Below, piece after piece: positions 41,963-53,124 of a stretch of 64,000 nucleotides of DNA. A model generated the notes under the pieces. It was not told the DNA's origin, made no database searches, and was given only the letters and a program-made list of their open reading frames with translations. The first letter of the stretch is position 1. Each line of letters begins with the position of its first letter. Source of the stretch: Hemicordylus capensis (lineage: Eukaryota; Chordata; Lepidosauria; Squamata; Cordylidae); the NCBI RefSeq assembly GCF_027244095.1, contig NC_069662.1, forward strand, positions 17,448,501 through 17,512,500, written 5' to 3'. The position numbers and the translations under genes were made by a program.

Positions 41963-44679
41963 GTGAGCAGATGATGGCGGGTAAGATCACAAAACCTGTC
42001 CAGCGGGGAGTGGGCATCGGAGCGTGGGGGAGCTTGCAATGCCAGAGTCTCCTTTCTGGGGTGTACTTGGAGTCTGGTCGTTGGACTTCTCATGTACCTA
42101 AATCGGAGGGGGCCCTTCCTGTCTATAAAAAGAGTGCCCATTGGTTCACTTTTAGAGCTGGATATTTATTTATTAATCAGATAGATCAACTGATTAAGAA
42201 GCATTATGAGTGACAGAAAAGATGCCCCCCCCCCCCGATTCCCTGGTCAGCTGATTTTTTTTTTTTAATTACTGGCTGACAGGAGGAGTAAAATTACTCC
42301 CACTGAAATGAAAAGGACCAGTCAAGCAGCACCTCACTTATCCTTTTAATTTCAGTTGGATTCCTTTAGTAATCTCCCTCATGCCAGCCATTTTAAATAA
42401 ATGTTCTTATCAGGACTGCCAATAACAAGCAGTGTCTAAGGCAGGGCTGCACAACTTGGGCCCTAGCTGTTGTTGGACTACAGCTCCCATCATCCCTAGC
42501 CACAGTGGCCAATAGGAATGATGGGAGCTGTAGTCCAGCAACAGCTGGCGGGTTACAAGAATCTAAGAAAATGCATTCCTTTCAGGAGAAAATAAAATAT
42601 GGAATCCTCTTCTAAGATTATGTTTTACATAATCAGCATGCACAACAAGCATGCACATCATCTAAAATATTTTTTTTTCTTTGAAAGTATAGTTGTTATA
42701 TCAAAATGTGTGCAGATTAACAGAGCAATCCTTTGCATATTTAAGCAGCAATAAGTTCCACTATGTTCAATGGGGCTTATTCCTAGGTAAATGTGCATAG
42801 GTTAACTATGCAGTCTTAAACAATCAGAATTTGTGCAATTAATCAAACTACGATGTCTTAAACTGGACAATGGCTCTAGTAATTTCACAGCAAATGACTC
42901 TCTTCATCCGATGGGGACTGATAGCTAGAGCTGGAATCTGGGAAGACAGGAATAGCGGAAGCTGTCTTAAACAGAGTCAGATAATTGGTCCATCTAACAG
43001 CTCAGTATTGTCTACCCTGACTGGCAGCCGCTTTCTGTTCCAGGCAGGATTTTTTTCCAGCCCTACCTGGAGATGATCAACCTGGGACCTTCTGCATGCC
43101 AAGCAGATGCTCCCAACTTTGCAACAGATGCATCATGTGGGTCTAGGCAAACTATTGTGTTCCAATCTCTCTTTCTCATGGGTAAAACAGGAATAGTCCA
43201 AATTTTGCAGGATGGTGCTGAGGTCATTGGCAAACTGCAAACTACAAATTACTATCGTTTTGATTAGTTGATTGGTTGGCCAAGTGGAGCACTGGGAATT
43301 AACAGTCCTTTTTGCATCCTAAAATTAAATATTTTATGATAATCACATCGATTTTAAATTTGGCTACCCCCTTTTCTTCTTTTAATGCAGGTTTCCAGCC
43401 CCTCAGAACAGTTGAAAACACACAATATCCGCAAGTCCCTATGTCCTGTGTGGACACCTGTTCCTTCTTCCCAATCTCCAGGAATTTTTTCTTTGCTCAT
43501 AATTTTATGGCTTCTCACCCACACGTTTCTTTCCACCTCTGTACCTCTGTCATTTGCAAAACAAAACAAAACAAACAAAACTCTCTCTCACTCACACACA
43601 CACACACACACACACACAACTTTTTGCAATAACTCAACAAAGGCTCACCACTTAACATACTTGTGAACAATTATATATCCCAATTGCTTGCATATCCTTC
43701 ACTTTGAACAATTTAGGGTTCTTTTGGTCAGAGAGTTGGAAGGCCTTTATATAAGCACCTATGTGTAAGAGCATTTTTCCACATCGGTCTGGTTTGGGGT
43801 GAGATAGGAGTCGCACACAAGATGCCTCCCTCTGAATCTCATCTCTTTGCTCCATTTCTAGGTCTGAAGGTGCCTCCTGGATGTGAGTTGGTAGTGGGTG
43901 GCGAACCACAGTGCTGGTCTGAAGGATACTGCCTCCTGGTAGATGACTCCTTCTTACATACCACAGCCCACAACGGTAAGCCAGAACAGGCAGCAGGCTC
44001 TGCAGGCCAAGGCGAGAGTCTTCAGCTGGGGCTATAAGGGACGTGGGTTCAAATCTCTCTCTTAAAAAAATAATTAGTTAGTGGCCTTGCCCAAGCTGTA
44101 CAAGCCTCAGTCCCCCAGTCTGTAAAATGGGGAAAACGTTTTAATTTCAACCTTAACATAAATTTGATTGTGTAGTTGTCTGTGCCCTGCTCCACCTACC
44201 CACACAATTTCTCCTTAATGAAGTATCTATTGTAAATTATTGTGCCTTGCTTTCTGTTTCTGGAGAACAAAAAGCAGCTGACAACAACATTAATTAAACA
44301 ATAACCATCTAACAAGATCCACAAAGAACAAACATACAAAGGCACAGTCGCATCAAGACAAAAATGAGAGCAAAAAATTATTTTTAAAAGTGAGTGGGAT
44401 TGTCTAATTTAGCAGCAAGGGAGGCAACCCTACAAGGCACACCATCCCCAGCCATAATGGCCTTCCGCCATGATGAGAATTGCAATCCAACAGCACCTGG
44501 GGACCCAAGTTTGAAAACCTCTGCCTTAAGGTAGAAAGGTAGAACATTAATTTCTTATGTTTGTTGCAGGTTTCCCCGCTGATGGCCCACGGGTGGTTTT
44601 TATCGTTGATCTTTGGCATCCCAATGTGGCAGGACCTGAGCGGCAGGCTCTAGACTATATCTTTGCCCCTGGCCGGTAG
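41206..44679 (+). CDS. ASPHD1: ASPHD1, aspartate beta-hydroxylase domain-containing 1 (whole gene, 3 exons)
   Basis: Exons 41206-41962, 43862-43975 and 44570-44679 join in phase 1 to give 326 aa (human about 390; the difference is N-terminal). Residues about 30-50 form a membrane anchor ([20 protein letters not shown]), so a single-pass protein is expected, with the C-terminal domain related to the ASPH 2-oxoglutarate oxygenase fold. Recognised by [10 protein letters not shown]-like, [33 protein letters not shown] and [13 protein letters not shown]. Relative to ASPH, Arg249, His251, His285 and Arg298 match cofactor-region residues, but the GPTN-proximal metal histidine is Thr240. Activity is therefore doubtful; human ASPHD1 also lacks it. 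An in-frame TAG lies just upstream at about 41193, fixing the start at 41206 or at Met5 (better context). Divergent from SEZ6L2. Confidence 0.96.
42443..42553. mobile_element. Hairpin MITE, right end lost
   Basis: CAGGGCTGCACAACTTGG, then arms GGACTACAGCTCCCATCAT and ATGATGGGAGCTGTAGTCC with almost perfect pairing. Downstream of ASPHD1 exon 1, in its intron. Confidence 0.8.
42953..43111 (-). mobile_element. tRNA-derived SINE
   Basis: GGAAGCTGTCTTAAACAGAG to TGCATGCCAAGCAGATGCTC. In ASPHD1 intron 1. Confidence 0.7.
43591..43618. repeat. (CA)n microsatellite
   Basis: About 13 CA units in ASPHD1 intron 1. Confidence 0.9.
43862..43975 (+). CDS. ASPHD1: ASPHD1 exon 2
   Basis: 114 nt after [28 protein letters not shown] through [11 protein letters not shown], phase 1 to 1. 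Contains the DDSFLH histidine (His285). Confidence 0.95.
44570..44679 (+). CDS. ASPHD1: ASPHD1 exon 3 and stop
   Basis: After [29 protein letters not shown] to IFAPGR, then TAG at 44677-44679. Confidence 0.95.
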
Positions 44680-45338
44680 GTGCCCTCAGGCACTGTCGCT
44701 AAGATAAACTCTCTCCAATGCCACCCTTGTATCTGGTGTTTGCTGTTCTTCACCATCCTCAAAGCCTCCCACGTTATTGCCTTGATATGAATATTCTTAT
44801 TTCCACCATTGCACAAACTAGGGGAGATAAGCTTTCACCCCACTCTTTCCAGAAGTGTTGCCTCTGACTTACTAACAGCACAGGGTTGTCACAGAATGGG
44901 TTAGGGATTGTGTCTCCCTGACACTCCTGGTGATACTGTCACCTCTTACCAGACACTTGTCCTACAGATCTTTGTGACAAAGTGAACCTTGGTTCTTCCT
45001 CTTGCTTTGTTTGAGGTATGCAGATCTGGATGGTTCCTTCTGGCTTTTTTCTTCTCTTTGAGGTCTAATAATTCCAGGTCTGTTTGGCTGCAGAAGCTGC
45101 CATCCATGGTGTGAGACTGGATGACCTCTGGGGTCCACTGAAGCGCTACAGTCCTATGATTTTAGTGGCATGGACTTATCTATTTAGGGGAGGGGAAGCA
45201 GGGGAAAGGCAAACAAGCCAAGTTAAGCACTGTTTTCATCTGTATGTGACCCTTTGTTGATTCCCACCCTGCATCTGTATTGCAAATTCTGTGTGGGGGA
45301 TTGAATCCTTATAATCCCTACTAATTAACCTGCACTCC

Positions 45339-45344
45339 AATAAA
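45339..45344 (+). promoter_or_regulatory. Poly(A) signal for ASPHD1
   Basis: AATAAA about 660 bp after the ASPHD1 stop on the same strand, giving a plausible 3' UTR of 44680 to about 45360. Confidence 0.6.
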
Positions 45345-46231
45345 ACCACTAGAGCCCCAGACCCCTTTGTCTCGACTCTTTTTGTGTTCGTCAGGAATTA
45401 AGATCTCTTCAGGTCCTCATTAACGTAACGTCTTTTATGGCAGCAGGATCACATGCCTGAAAACAAATAATTGCCAACTTGTCAAGAATCCAACCGTCAC
45501 CATCAGTTTGTGACATTGTAACACAGAAGATAGAAGTCTTGACAAAATCCAGGCCAAGGAAAGGCTTCTAATTGGACTGAAGCGGTCCGTAGCTTCAGGA
45601 AATGATACGTCAGTGGAGGTCTCCTTGTGAGTTATTAAAGTAATTGGGATGACCTTGCATGTATGGGAGGGTGGGGACTCAGGGAGCATTACAAGCATAC
45701 GGTTGTGCCACTAACAGAATTCCACTGTACAGAGGCAGACAAGTCCCCTCTGCCCCCAGTTTGCATCCATATGTTGCGTTTGCATCCTTTATTTTGCAAC
45801 TGGGAACAAGGCTTGACAGCACAAGCTTACACACCATCTGAGTCACTTCCACGAATTTCCTAATGCAGGGTAGATTGCAATGCCAACTTCTATTTTGTCT
45901 TTTTCGAAAAAGCCTTTCTATCCTTCATAGGTTGTAAAGCAGGGCTTGCAAAATCCCAGGTGGCAAGGAGTCATGGCATCTAGAAATTTAACTGTGGCAC
46001 CTAGATTAGGATATCCAGAATTATTTAATAAAATCTTTATCTGTCCAAACAGTCCTGTTTCTGTTCCAAGTAGGTTACTTGTAAAGGGGATAAAGACAAA
46101 CTCATTTTACACACAGACCCATCCCTGCACAATCTTCTACACTAATTTCAGTAATTCTGTCAAGTGTCCATTGTCTGGCCTCTAAATCCAAAGCACATTT
46201 GTCAAGACCTGTTGTAAAGAGATTTTTTAAA

Positions 46232-46895
46232 TGTACTGGCAAAATCTGCTCTTACTGGAGTACTGCGTACAGCTTTGGTCACCGTATCTTAAGGATATTG
46301 TAGAACTAGGAAAGGTGCAGAAGAGGGCAGCCAGAATGATGAGGGGCCTGGAGCACCTTCCTTATAAGGCTAGGCTATAGCATCTGGGGCTCTTTACCTT
46401 GTAAAAGAGGTGACTAAGGGGAGACATGATCAAAGTGTATAAAATTATGCATGGAGTGGAGAGGGTGGACAGAGAGAAATTTTTCTCCCTCTCTCACACT
46501 AGAACCAAGGGTCACCCTTGAAACTAAAGGTCAGGAAATTTAGGGGAGACAAGAGGAAGTACTTTTGCACACAACACATAATTAATCTGTGGAATCCTTT
46601 GCCATGGGATGTGGTGATGGTCACCAGCTTGGATGGCTTTAAAAGGGGCTTAGACAGATTCACGGAGGACAGGTCTATCAATGGCTACTAGTCTGGTGGC
46701 TGTGGGCCACCTCCAGCCTCAGAGGCAGGATGCCTCTCAATATGAGTTGCAGGGGAACAACAGCGGGAGAGAGTGCATGCACATACCTCCTGCCTGCAGG
46801 CTCCCCAGGGGCATCTGGTGGGCCATTGTGTGAAACAGGATGCTGGACTGGATGGGCCTTGTGCCTGAGCCAGCAGGGCTATTCTTATGTACTGT
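46232..46895 (+). mobile_element. CR1 LINE 3' end
   Basis: TACTGCGTACAGCTTTGGTC, GGTGCAGAAGAGGGCAGCC, GAGGGGCCTGGAGCACCTTC and the typical end GCCAGCAGGGCTATTCTTATG. One of the longest CR1 copies here. Confidence 0.85.
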
Positions 46896-46899
46896 ACTG

Positions 46900-48045
46900 A
46901 AAACAAAATAAATATGCAAAGAAGCACCCCCATCCCCCCCCCCAACATTCGGAGTCCACCCATCTTAGTTTTAAACTGTACTTCTTCTGGTATCTCCTGT
47001 GCCTGGATTGGCTTTTTTGGCACCCACCATAAACAACAGATACAGATGAGTTTGTCAACATATACAGTTGCCATTAGCGTAAGAAACTGATTATATATTC
47101 TTCCTCAGTTGGGGTGGAATGTAATAGGAGAGGAATAGATTGCACTGACATACACACCACCCCTCCTTATGTTGCTTTCTTGGAGAAAGGTCCATGGATT
47201 ATGTCTGGTGTTGGCAGTCATCTTTCTTCTATATATATAATTCTCTAAGATGGACCCATGCGTGGCAGTTCTTGCAAGAGTTCCATCAAGAGAGAGTTGT
47301 CGGAACGGCAGCTGCTACTGAGGAGGGAGGGAGGTTGAGGAGGAGGCAGCAAAGAAAAAACACTGAGCAACGGCATCTGTTGCCACCAAATCTCCTCACA
47401 AGGACGGCTAAGGCAGGGCACAAGAGTGCACCGAGGGCCATCTGTACAGGCTGGAAGGGAAGCCTCAGCTCAGCCGTCCTCCTCACCAGGAGACTCAGTG
47501 GCTGAGGAGGTGAGGGGAGATAACTGGCTGGAGGGGTGAGGGGAGACTGGCTGAGGGGGTGAGTGTGCAATAAAGTCCTAGAATGCAGATACTCTGTGAG
47601 GGATAAGCTAGTTCAAGAATATTTGGTCACCAGGACCAAGTATCAGGGTCTTTTCCCTAAGCAAACACTGTACCGCTGAAACTCAAAATTAGGTCGGGTG
47701 ATCCTCTACTCCCTGCTCCAGCCCCAACCAGGGGGTCATCCCAAGAGACACACTGCATTTCTAAGGTGCTCCAAGCAACTCTGAAACATATTACAACTGG
47801 CAGGATATCCCTCTATTCATCCTGTTTGAACAGAGCATCTCAGAAGCACAACAATGGTAGGAAGGATTCCCCACCTCCACCCCAACTCCAAAGTCAAGAT
47901 GAAGGCCAAGGCATGTCACGCTTGCCACTGCCGTTGGGGACGAGATGCACAGCACAGTGAGTCTGTGGGTGTCAATGTGGACCTCTAATCATGTCTTCTT
48001 CTCCCAGGTCCAAACCTCTCCCCACTCTCAGAGATTAGCAAGTTA
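46900..48045. other. Intergenic, ASPHD1 to PAGR1
   Basis: Convergent gene ends. GA-rich stretch at 47300-47560 gives frames on both strands, without a recognised protein. This is where the order departs from human. Confidence 0.55.
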
Positions 48046-48063
48046 AAAACAATCTCACAGACC

Positions 48064-48069
48064 TTTATT
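48064..48069 (-). promoter_or_regulatory. Poly(A) signal for PAGR1
   Basis: AATAAA on the minus strand 165 bp past the PAGR1 stop, giving a short 3' UTR of 48233 to about 48045. Confidence 0.65.
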
Positions 48070-48233
48070 ACACCCCAAAATCCCCAAGCAAGATCCTCCT
48101 GCAGCCAGTGCAGGATCTGAGCCAAAATCCAAGTCACCGGTTGACTTAATGGGTCCATGCATTCATCTTCTTCCTTTTACATTCACACTCAAGAGCCAAT
48201 AATTTTCTTTGGCCCCAAAAAGTTCAACAACCC

Positions 48234-48418
48234 TCAGTATTTGCGTTGGCGCAAGAAGAGTCCTGATGGCCGTTTTGGCGTGGGCACATCATCCGAATCC
48301 AAGTCGAACAGGTCTCGGCCTGTTTTCATAATCTGTTCCTCTAAGACCTTGTGGCGCTTCATGTCCGATAGCACCTTGTCCAGGCGGGCCTCTCTCTTCT
48401 GGCTCTTAGCTAAGGTCC
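48234..48418 (-). CDS. PAGR1: PAGR1 coding exon 3 and stop
   Basis: After [29 protein letters not shown] to FLRQRKY then TGA at 48236-48234. Confidence 0.95.
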
Positions 48419-50385
48419 CTGAAAATGAAACAAAGATTAGGGCTTATGGACTCTGCCACAGGAGTAAGTTAGAGCAGGGCAAGAAATTTCAAAGCAAGAG
48501 GCAGGCCTCAAGCTCAAGGTGTTACTTGGCAACAGAATACCCTCCATGCCTCAAATCCACATTTTGTGTGATGTTTTGAATGAGCCGCCTTATGTCCCAA
48601 TCAGTGTAGTGCAATCAGCTATGCCTTTCCCTGAATGTCCTCACTGACACCACTGTGAGGGGCAGGGGAAGGTCAGTGGTACACTTCCCTACATTTTGCA
48701 TAGGCCTGATATTCCTCAGGTTTTCTCACTTTCATTTTTTCCTTGGCCAGGGTGGGCGGGGTTAATGTATTTCACAACAGGCCCACATGGCCTTTCCTTT
48801 CTCCATTTCCTATATATCTGCTTGGATGACAGCAAACTCTGCTGGCCAATCTGTTTTAGTTTTACTAGGCTCAAAGGCCAAGAAAAGAGACTTCAGTCAG
48901 GATTCTTGTGTCCTCTGGAGAAATCCTGGGGATAAATGCTAGAGCAAAGCTGAGATGGAAGTGAGGAATGTTGGGACAGGGAAGGCCTGACAAGGCCAGT
49001 TCCAGGGTTCTCCGGAAGGCATGCCCATCTATCCCATAGTGAAAGGGAGTTTCTCTTTCCATCTCCACATACCAGGGGTTCTCCGGCGGTCAATTAAAGA
49101 GCTCTTGGGTGAGGCAGGCTCGTCATCAAAGTCAAACTCAGTCGGCACGTGAGGTCTGGAGCAAAAGGGAAGAATGAAAATCAACACAGTACTGCCTAAG
49201 CAGCAATCTGGAGTCCCTCCTTCCAGTGTTCCCTCTAAGGTGTGCACACATGCGCATGCACACATGTTTTCTGATGTCTGCTCAGTTCATTTTAGATTCC
49301 ACCGCTCAGATTGAATCAGGAAGGTCTCACTTTGAATATATCTGCACACACACTGCTGCCCAGAACAACTCATTCCACAACACAGATTTAAAAAATTAGA
49401 ACACTGCCTCCTTCCTCCCTTATCTCAGACCTTGAATAGGAACTTAGGAAGCTGCCTTAAACAGAGTCAGACTACAGGTCCATCTAACTCATTATTATCA
49501 ACACTGACTGGCAGCAGCTCTCCAAGGTTTCAGGCAGGAGTCTCTCCCAACGCTACCTGGAGATGCTGCCAGGGATTGAACCTGGAACCTCCTGCATGCA
49601 AAGCAGATGCTCTGCCACTGAGCTACCCCACCCCATATTCCCTCTCAGGCATGCACATGTGTGCGGGCTCACAGGTTTTTGAAATGTCTGCTCAGTTAAT
49701 TTTAGATCCCGCTCAAGTTGAATTAGGAAGGCCCCACTCTGAATGTGCACACACTGCCTTGATACTGCCGCTCAGAAAAAACACATTCCACGGGGGGGGG
49801 GGTAGAGGGAACGCTGGCCCCATCCCCTAAGGGGAATGTCTTACCACACTCACATATAGGCACCCATCCAAATGCAAACCAAGGTGGAGAAAAGGGGGAA
49901 ATTCATGCTCGCTACAAGACCAGCTCTCCTCCTACTTCCCCCCCCAAACCCCCTTGTTAACGGAGATACCAAACCCCATCTTCTCACTTCTCTTCCTCCT
50001 CCTCTTCCTCGTGCTCAGGCTGCCCTTCGGATTTATCCTCGTCTTCACTGTCAGGCTCCGGGGTAGGGTTGCGTCGGGGCAGGATTTCTGCCTGGATCTC
50101 CAGGGTCCCCTGGGCAGCAATGAGCTCGTAGAGCCGCCGGATCTCCTCAGGGGGAGGCATCCAGCCGTCGGGCGAGTCCAGCTCCTCGTCGCTGCAGGGC
50201 ACACACCAATCCTCTTCGGCAGACTCGCTTCCTTTCCCTGACTGCTCCTCCTCTTCCTCCTCCCCAGCAGCCTTGTCTTGCTCATCAGCAGGGGCAGCAA
50301 GCTCCGGTGCAGGCCCATCGTCCACTGCCAAGGACTGCATCCCCGAGGTCACTTCCCCTTCCTCCACAGTGCTGGCCTCCTCCAT
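48234..50385 (-). CDS. PAGR1: PAGR1, PAXIP1-associated glutamate-rich protein 1 (whole CDS, 3 exons)
   Basis: Nuclear acidic protein that binds PAXIP1 (PTIP) in the KMT2C/KMT2D (MLL3/4) histone H3K4 methyltransferase complexes. Exons 50385-49988, 49155-49073 and 48418-48234 give 221 aa (human 254). Visible parts: glutamate-rich N-terminus, the family core [13 protein letters not shown] (about 57-69) with [20 protein letters not shown] and AEILPRR, a second acidic run, [20 protein letters not shown] across exon 2, and the basic/coiled end [19 protein letters not shown] to LFLRQRKY. The start at 50385 has a strong context (CAACCATGG). The open frame runs further upstream only through a splice acceptor and a SINE, so that part is not coding. 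A TTCAG acceptor at 50416 implies a noncoding 5' exon. Head to head with KIF22, unlike human. Confidence 0.96.
49073..49155 (-). CDS. PAGR1: PAGR1 coding exon 2
   Basis: [19 protein letters not shown] and LIDRRRTP between TTGCTCCAG and GTATGT. Near identical to human ([13 protein letters not shown]). Confidence 0.95.
49224..49406. mobile_element. 183-bp hAT-type MITE, copy 1
   Basis: CAGTGTTCCCTCTAAGG to AGAACACTG. Flanked by CCTCCTTC at 49216-49223 and 49407-49414, perfect. Inside PAGR1 intron 1. Confidence 0.92.
49441..49632 (-). mobile_element. tRNA-derived SINE
   Basis: GGAAGCTGCCTTAAACAGAG to AGATGCTCTGCCACTGAGCT. It lies between the two 183-bp MITEs in PAGR1 intron 1. Confidence 0.8.
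49634..49816. mobile_element. 183-bp hAT-type MITE, copy 2
   Basis: CATATTCCCTCTCAGG to TAGAGGGAACGCTG, the same length as the copy at 49224 and sharing TGTCTGCTCAGTTAATTTTA. The target duplication is not clear. Confidence 0.8.
49988..50385 (-). CDS. PAGR1: PAGR1 coding exon 1
   Basis: [20 protein letters not shown] through the Glu runs. Ends in phase 2 at GTGAGA. The exon itself probably begins at 50415, after a pyrimidine tract and CTTCAG. Confidence 0.95.
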
Positions 50386-50566
50386 GGTTGCGAGAGAGGG
50401 ATGCACACCAGAGGACTGAAGGACAAAAAGGGGAATTACAGACCTGGTGGTAATCGGTGAACAAGAACTTTCCTGGAGCAGCCATTTGGAGCACACCCAG
50501 AACAAGAGCCCGTTGGGGTGGTCAGTCCCATGGTGATGGGAGGGACGAATGCTCATGGAGATTTTT

Positions 50567-50990
50567 GACAAGGTGGTACAATGGGGAAATGACTTGACTA
50601 GCAAGCCCGAGGTTGCTGGTTCAAATCCCCACTGATATGTTTCCCAGACCATGAGAAACACCCATATCAGGCAGCAGCAATATAGAAAGATGCTGAAAGG
50701 CAACATCATCTCATACTGCACGGGAGGAGGCAGTGGTAAACCTCTGATTGTTTTAGTGTTGTTTTAGAATATTGTTTTAAAATTTTAAACTGTGTTTTAA
50801 ATTTCTTGCTTTTAAATTTTCTCGTTTTGTTTTTAATCAATGTTTTACTTTTTAATCTTTGTAAATTGCCCAGAGACGTAAGTTTTGGGCGGTATAAAAA
50901 TATGTCAAACAAACAAACAAACCAACAAACCACAGGGCTCTGTGGTTGCCAGGAGTCGACACCAACTCAACAGCACACTTTACTTTGCAC
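50567..50990 (+). mobile_element. Sauria SINE split by an L2-like LINE 3' end
   Basis: Head and middle at about 50567-50741, tail (CCACAGGGCTCTGTGGTTGC, AGGAGTCGACACCAACTC) at 50931-50990. Between them lies a LINE 3' end that finishes GGGCGGTATAAAAATATG(TCAAACAAACAAA). Confidence 0.85.
50742..50930 (+). mobile_element. L2-like LINE 3' end
   Basis: T-rich stretch then TTGCCCAGAGACGTAAGTTT, GGGCGGTATAAAAATATG and a CAAA-rich tail, like the 3' tails at 7860 and 62350. Confidence 0.65.
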
Positions 50991-50994
50991 CTAG

Positions 50995-52295
50995 AGGCAG
51001 AAAATAGGTGAGACATTTTCAGTGCTTTCAGTGCATTATCATGCTCTTATTGTCCTGACTGTTGGGCCTGAAGCAGCCAAAATTGCAATGGGGTTTTAAA
51101 AGCTTTTAAGAGCACAAAAACTACTATCAAATTTCACTGATGTTGTCAGAGGAATGGAAATAACAATTGTCAAGTGCTCCAAAGATTACTCCATGGAGAA
51201 GGTACAAAAATTTGTTCATTTTTACTTTAACCCTGGCCCTAACCCTTTCTTCTGTGCAAAAATGACAGCAAATTTACCCTAATGATTTTAGAAACAAAAA
51301 ACGGGTGAGAATATATAGAAAGCTGTAAGTGCAACAGTGTGCCTATTTTCCACCTTTGGGGGTAGATGTTGCCAAAAATCACTATGAACATTCATCCCCT
51401 GAGATGCTACAACTGGCCAAAATTTGTGAGCCTAGCTCATAGACTAGAAGTGGTTAAGATTAGACTTGGACTAGTGAGATCTGGGTTTAGATCACCATCC
51501 TTCCAGCCATGAAATATCTTAGGTGAACAGCAGACTCTCAGCCTACACCACAAGGTTATTTTGAGGGAAAAATTGAATAACTTTGAAAGAAGAATAGGAT
51601 ACAAATATAACACCTACTTGTCATGTTAACATGGTGCATTTTTGAAAGCTTATATTTGCAGCATCCCCTTTACCACCTAGTTGAATTTATTCATTTAAAC
51701 CCCGCTATCGACACACACACTCAAAGTGGCTTACATTCAAGACAGAATGACATATACATTTAGCATAAACCAACAGTATAATACACACACAGAGAGCAAA
51801 GCAAAAAGAATTCCAACAAGGCCACTTAAAAAGGTCTAAAATTCTACTGCACATTCCCATGAAGCCTATCTTACCGCACATGCACCATTAAAGTAATCTA
51901 GCAAGATCTACCAACACAGTCAGTCTGTATTCCTCTACCATTTAGGATTTCTAAACTACTGGACTCTGGCAGATGAGAGAAAGGAAATTCTGACATAAAA
52001 TCCACTGCAGAGCCTCATGCTGTTTACTGTGGCGATTCTGCAAAACAAAGTCACAGTGACAGAAAAATCATCCTTTGGATTAGGAGCCCACGGAATTGCC
52101 AAGATCAGCCGGGAGTTCTAGATGAAAAGTCCCTTTGAAGTCAGAGGGATTTAATTGGAATGCTGAGAAGCAAGTTCTGAACAGTTACACCTTCCTAAAC
52201 AGGATGATCTCAACACAAGCTTACAATAATCAAAACAACAAAATATGCACTTTTCAGGGAAGGATCTGAAGAATATTTACAGCTGTTTTAATTAA
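50995..52295. other. PAGR1 5' intron, AT-rich
   Basis: No gene seen. A LINE-tail-like piece at about 51685-51760 (CCCCGCTATCGACACAC, AAAGTGGCTTACATTC). Confidence 0.5.
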
Positions 52296-52299
52296 CTTA

Positions 52300-52650
52300 C
52301 TACATTCTTATCCCACCCTTTCCCTAAGGGGCTCAGAGTGAAGATCATGATCTCCTCCAATGTTCCCTCTAACAAGGATTCCCAGATGTTGTTGACTACA
52401 ACTCCCAGAAACCCCAGCTGCAATGGCTTTTGCTTGGGGATTCTGGGAGTTGTAGTCAACAACATCTAGGAATCCCTGTTAGAAGGAACACTAGTCTCCT
52501 CCCCTCATTTTATCCTCACAACAACCCTGTGAGATAGAATTAAGCTGAAATATAGTGACCAGACCAAGACCACTTTGTAAGATGAGACTGGGGATTTGAA
52601 TCTGGGTCTCCCAAATCCAAGTCCTACACTAACTACTATACCACACTGGG
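52300..52650 (-). mobile_element. MIR-like SINE, split by a hairpin MITE
   Basis: TTATCCCACCCTTTCCCTAA on the left; TTATCCTCACAACAACCCTG to ACTAACTACTATACCACACT on the right of the 52358-52493 insertion. Confidence 0.75.
52358..52493. mobile_element. 136-bp hairpin MITE with TGTTCC ends
   Basis: CAATGTTCCCTCTAAC to AGAAGGAACACTA, arms ATGTTGTTGACTACAACTCC and its inverse. Flanks ATCTCCTC/GTCTCCTC (7 of 8). Inserted in a tRNA-derived SINE. Confidence 0.88.
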
Positions 52651-52859
52651 ATATGTCACAGAATTTTATCAGAATTACATTTTTAAAAAGCACAATCCTT
52701 ATACTGAGACAGACAATTCATGCATCTAGCCCAGTATTTACTAATTCATTTCACTTGGTCTGTTTTGTTCATTTCCCTCCTGATTTTCAATAAGCTATGG
52801 TCAGCTATACACTAGGGATGTGCACAGGACTGGCAAATGCCAGTTCAAGGGGTGGGGGG

Positions 52860-53042
52860 CAGTGTTCTCACTAAGGCATGCACATGTTCACACGTTATTT
52901 GATGTCTGCTCAGTTAATTTTAGATCCCACTCAAGTTTAATCAGTAAGGTCCCACCCTGAATGTATGTGCACATACACTGCTTTGATACTGCCTCCCAGA
53001 ACAAAACTCATTCCGCACACAGATGAAAAAAATTAGAGAGAA
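52860..53042. mobile_element. 183-bp hAT-type MITE, copy 3 (nested)
   Basis: CAGTGTTCTCACTAAGG with the shared TGTCTGCTCAGTTAATTTTA core. The right end is degraded near a G run. It sits in the palindromic element 52813-53491. Confidence 0.7.
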
Positions 53043-53083
53043 TAAGGGGGGGGGAGGAGGAACTTTAAGGACTGAGGAGGGTG

Positions 53084-53089
<6 letters not shown>

Positions 53090-53122
<33 letters not shown>
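53090..53122. repeat. (CA)n microsatellite
   Basis: About 16 CA units inside the palindromic element 52813-53491. Confidence 0.9.

Positions 53123-53124
<2 letters not shown>

Noticed and set aside
47286-47570. GA-rich frames on both strands near PAGR1
   Set aside because: No splice sites in phase, no known domain and biased composition.
49984-50721. A 245-codon open frame as a longer PAGR1
   Set aside because: The part upstream of 50385 reads through a splice acceptor and a SINE. Only the 3' part matches the family.
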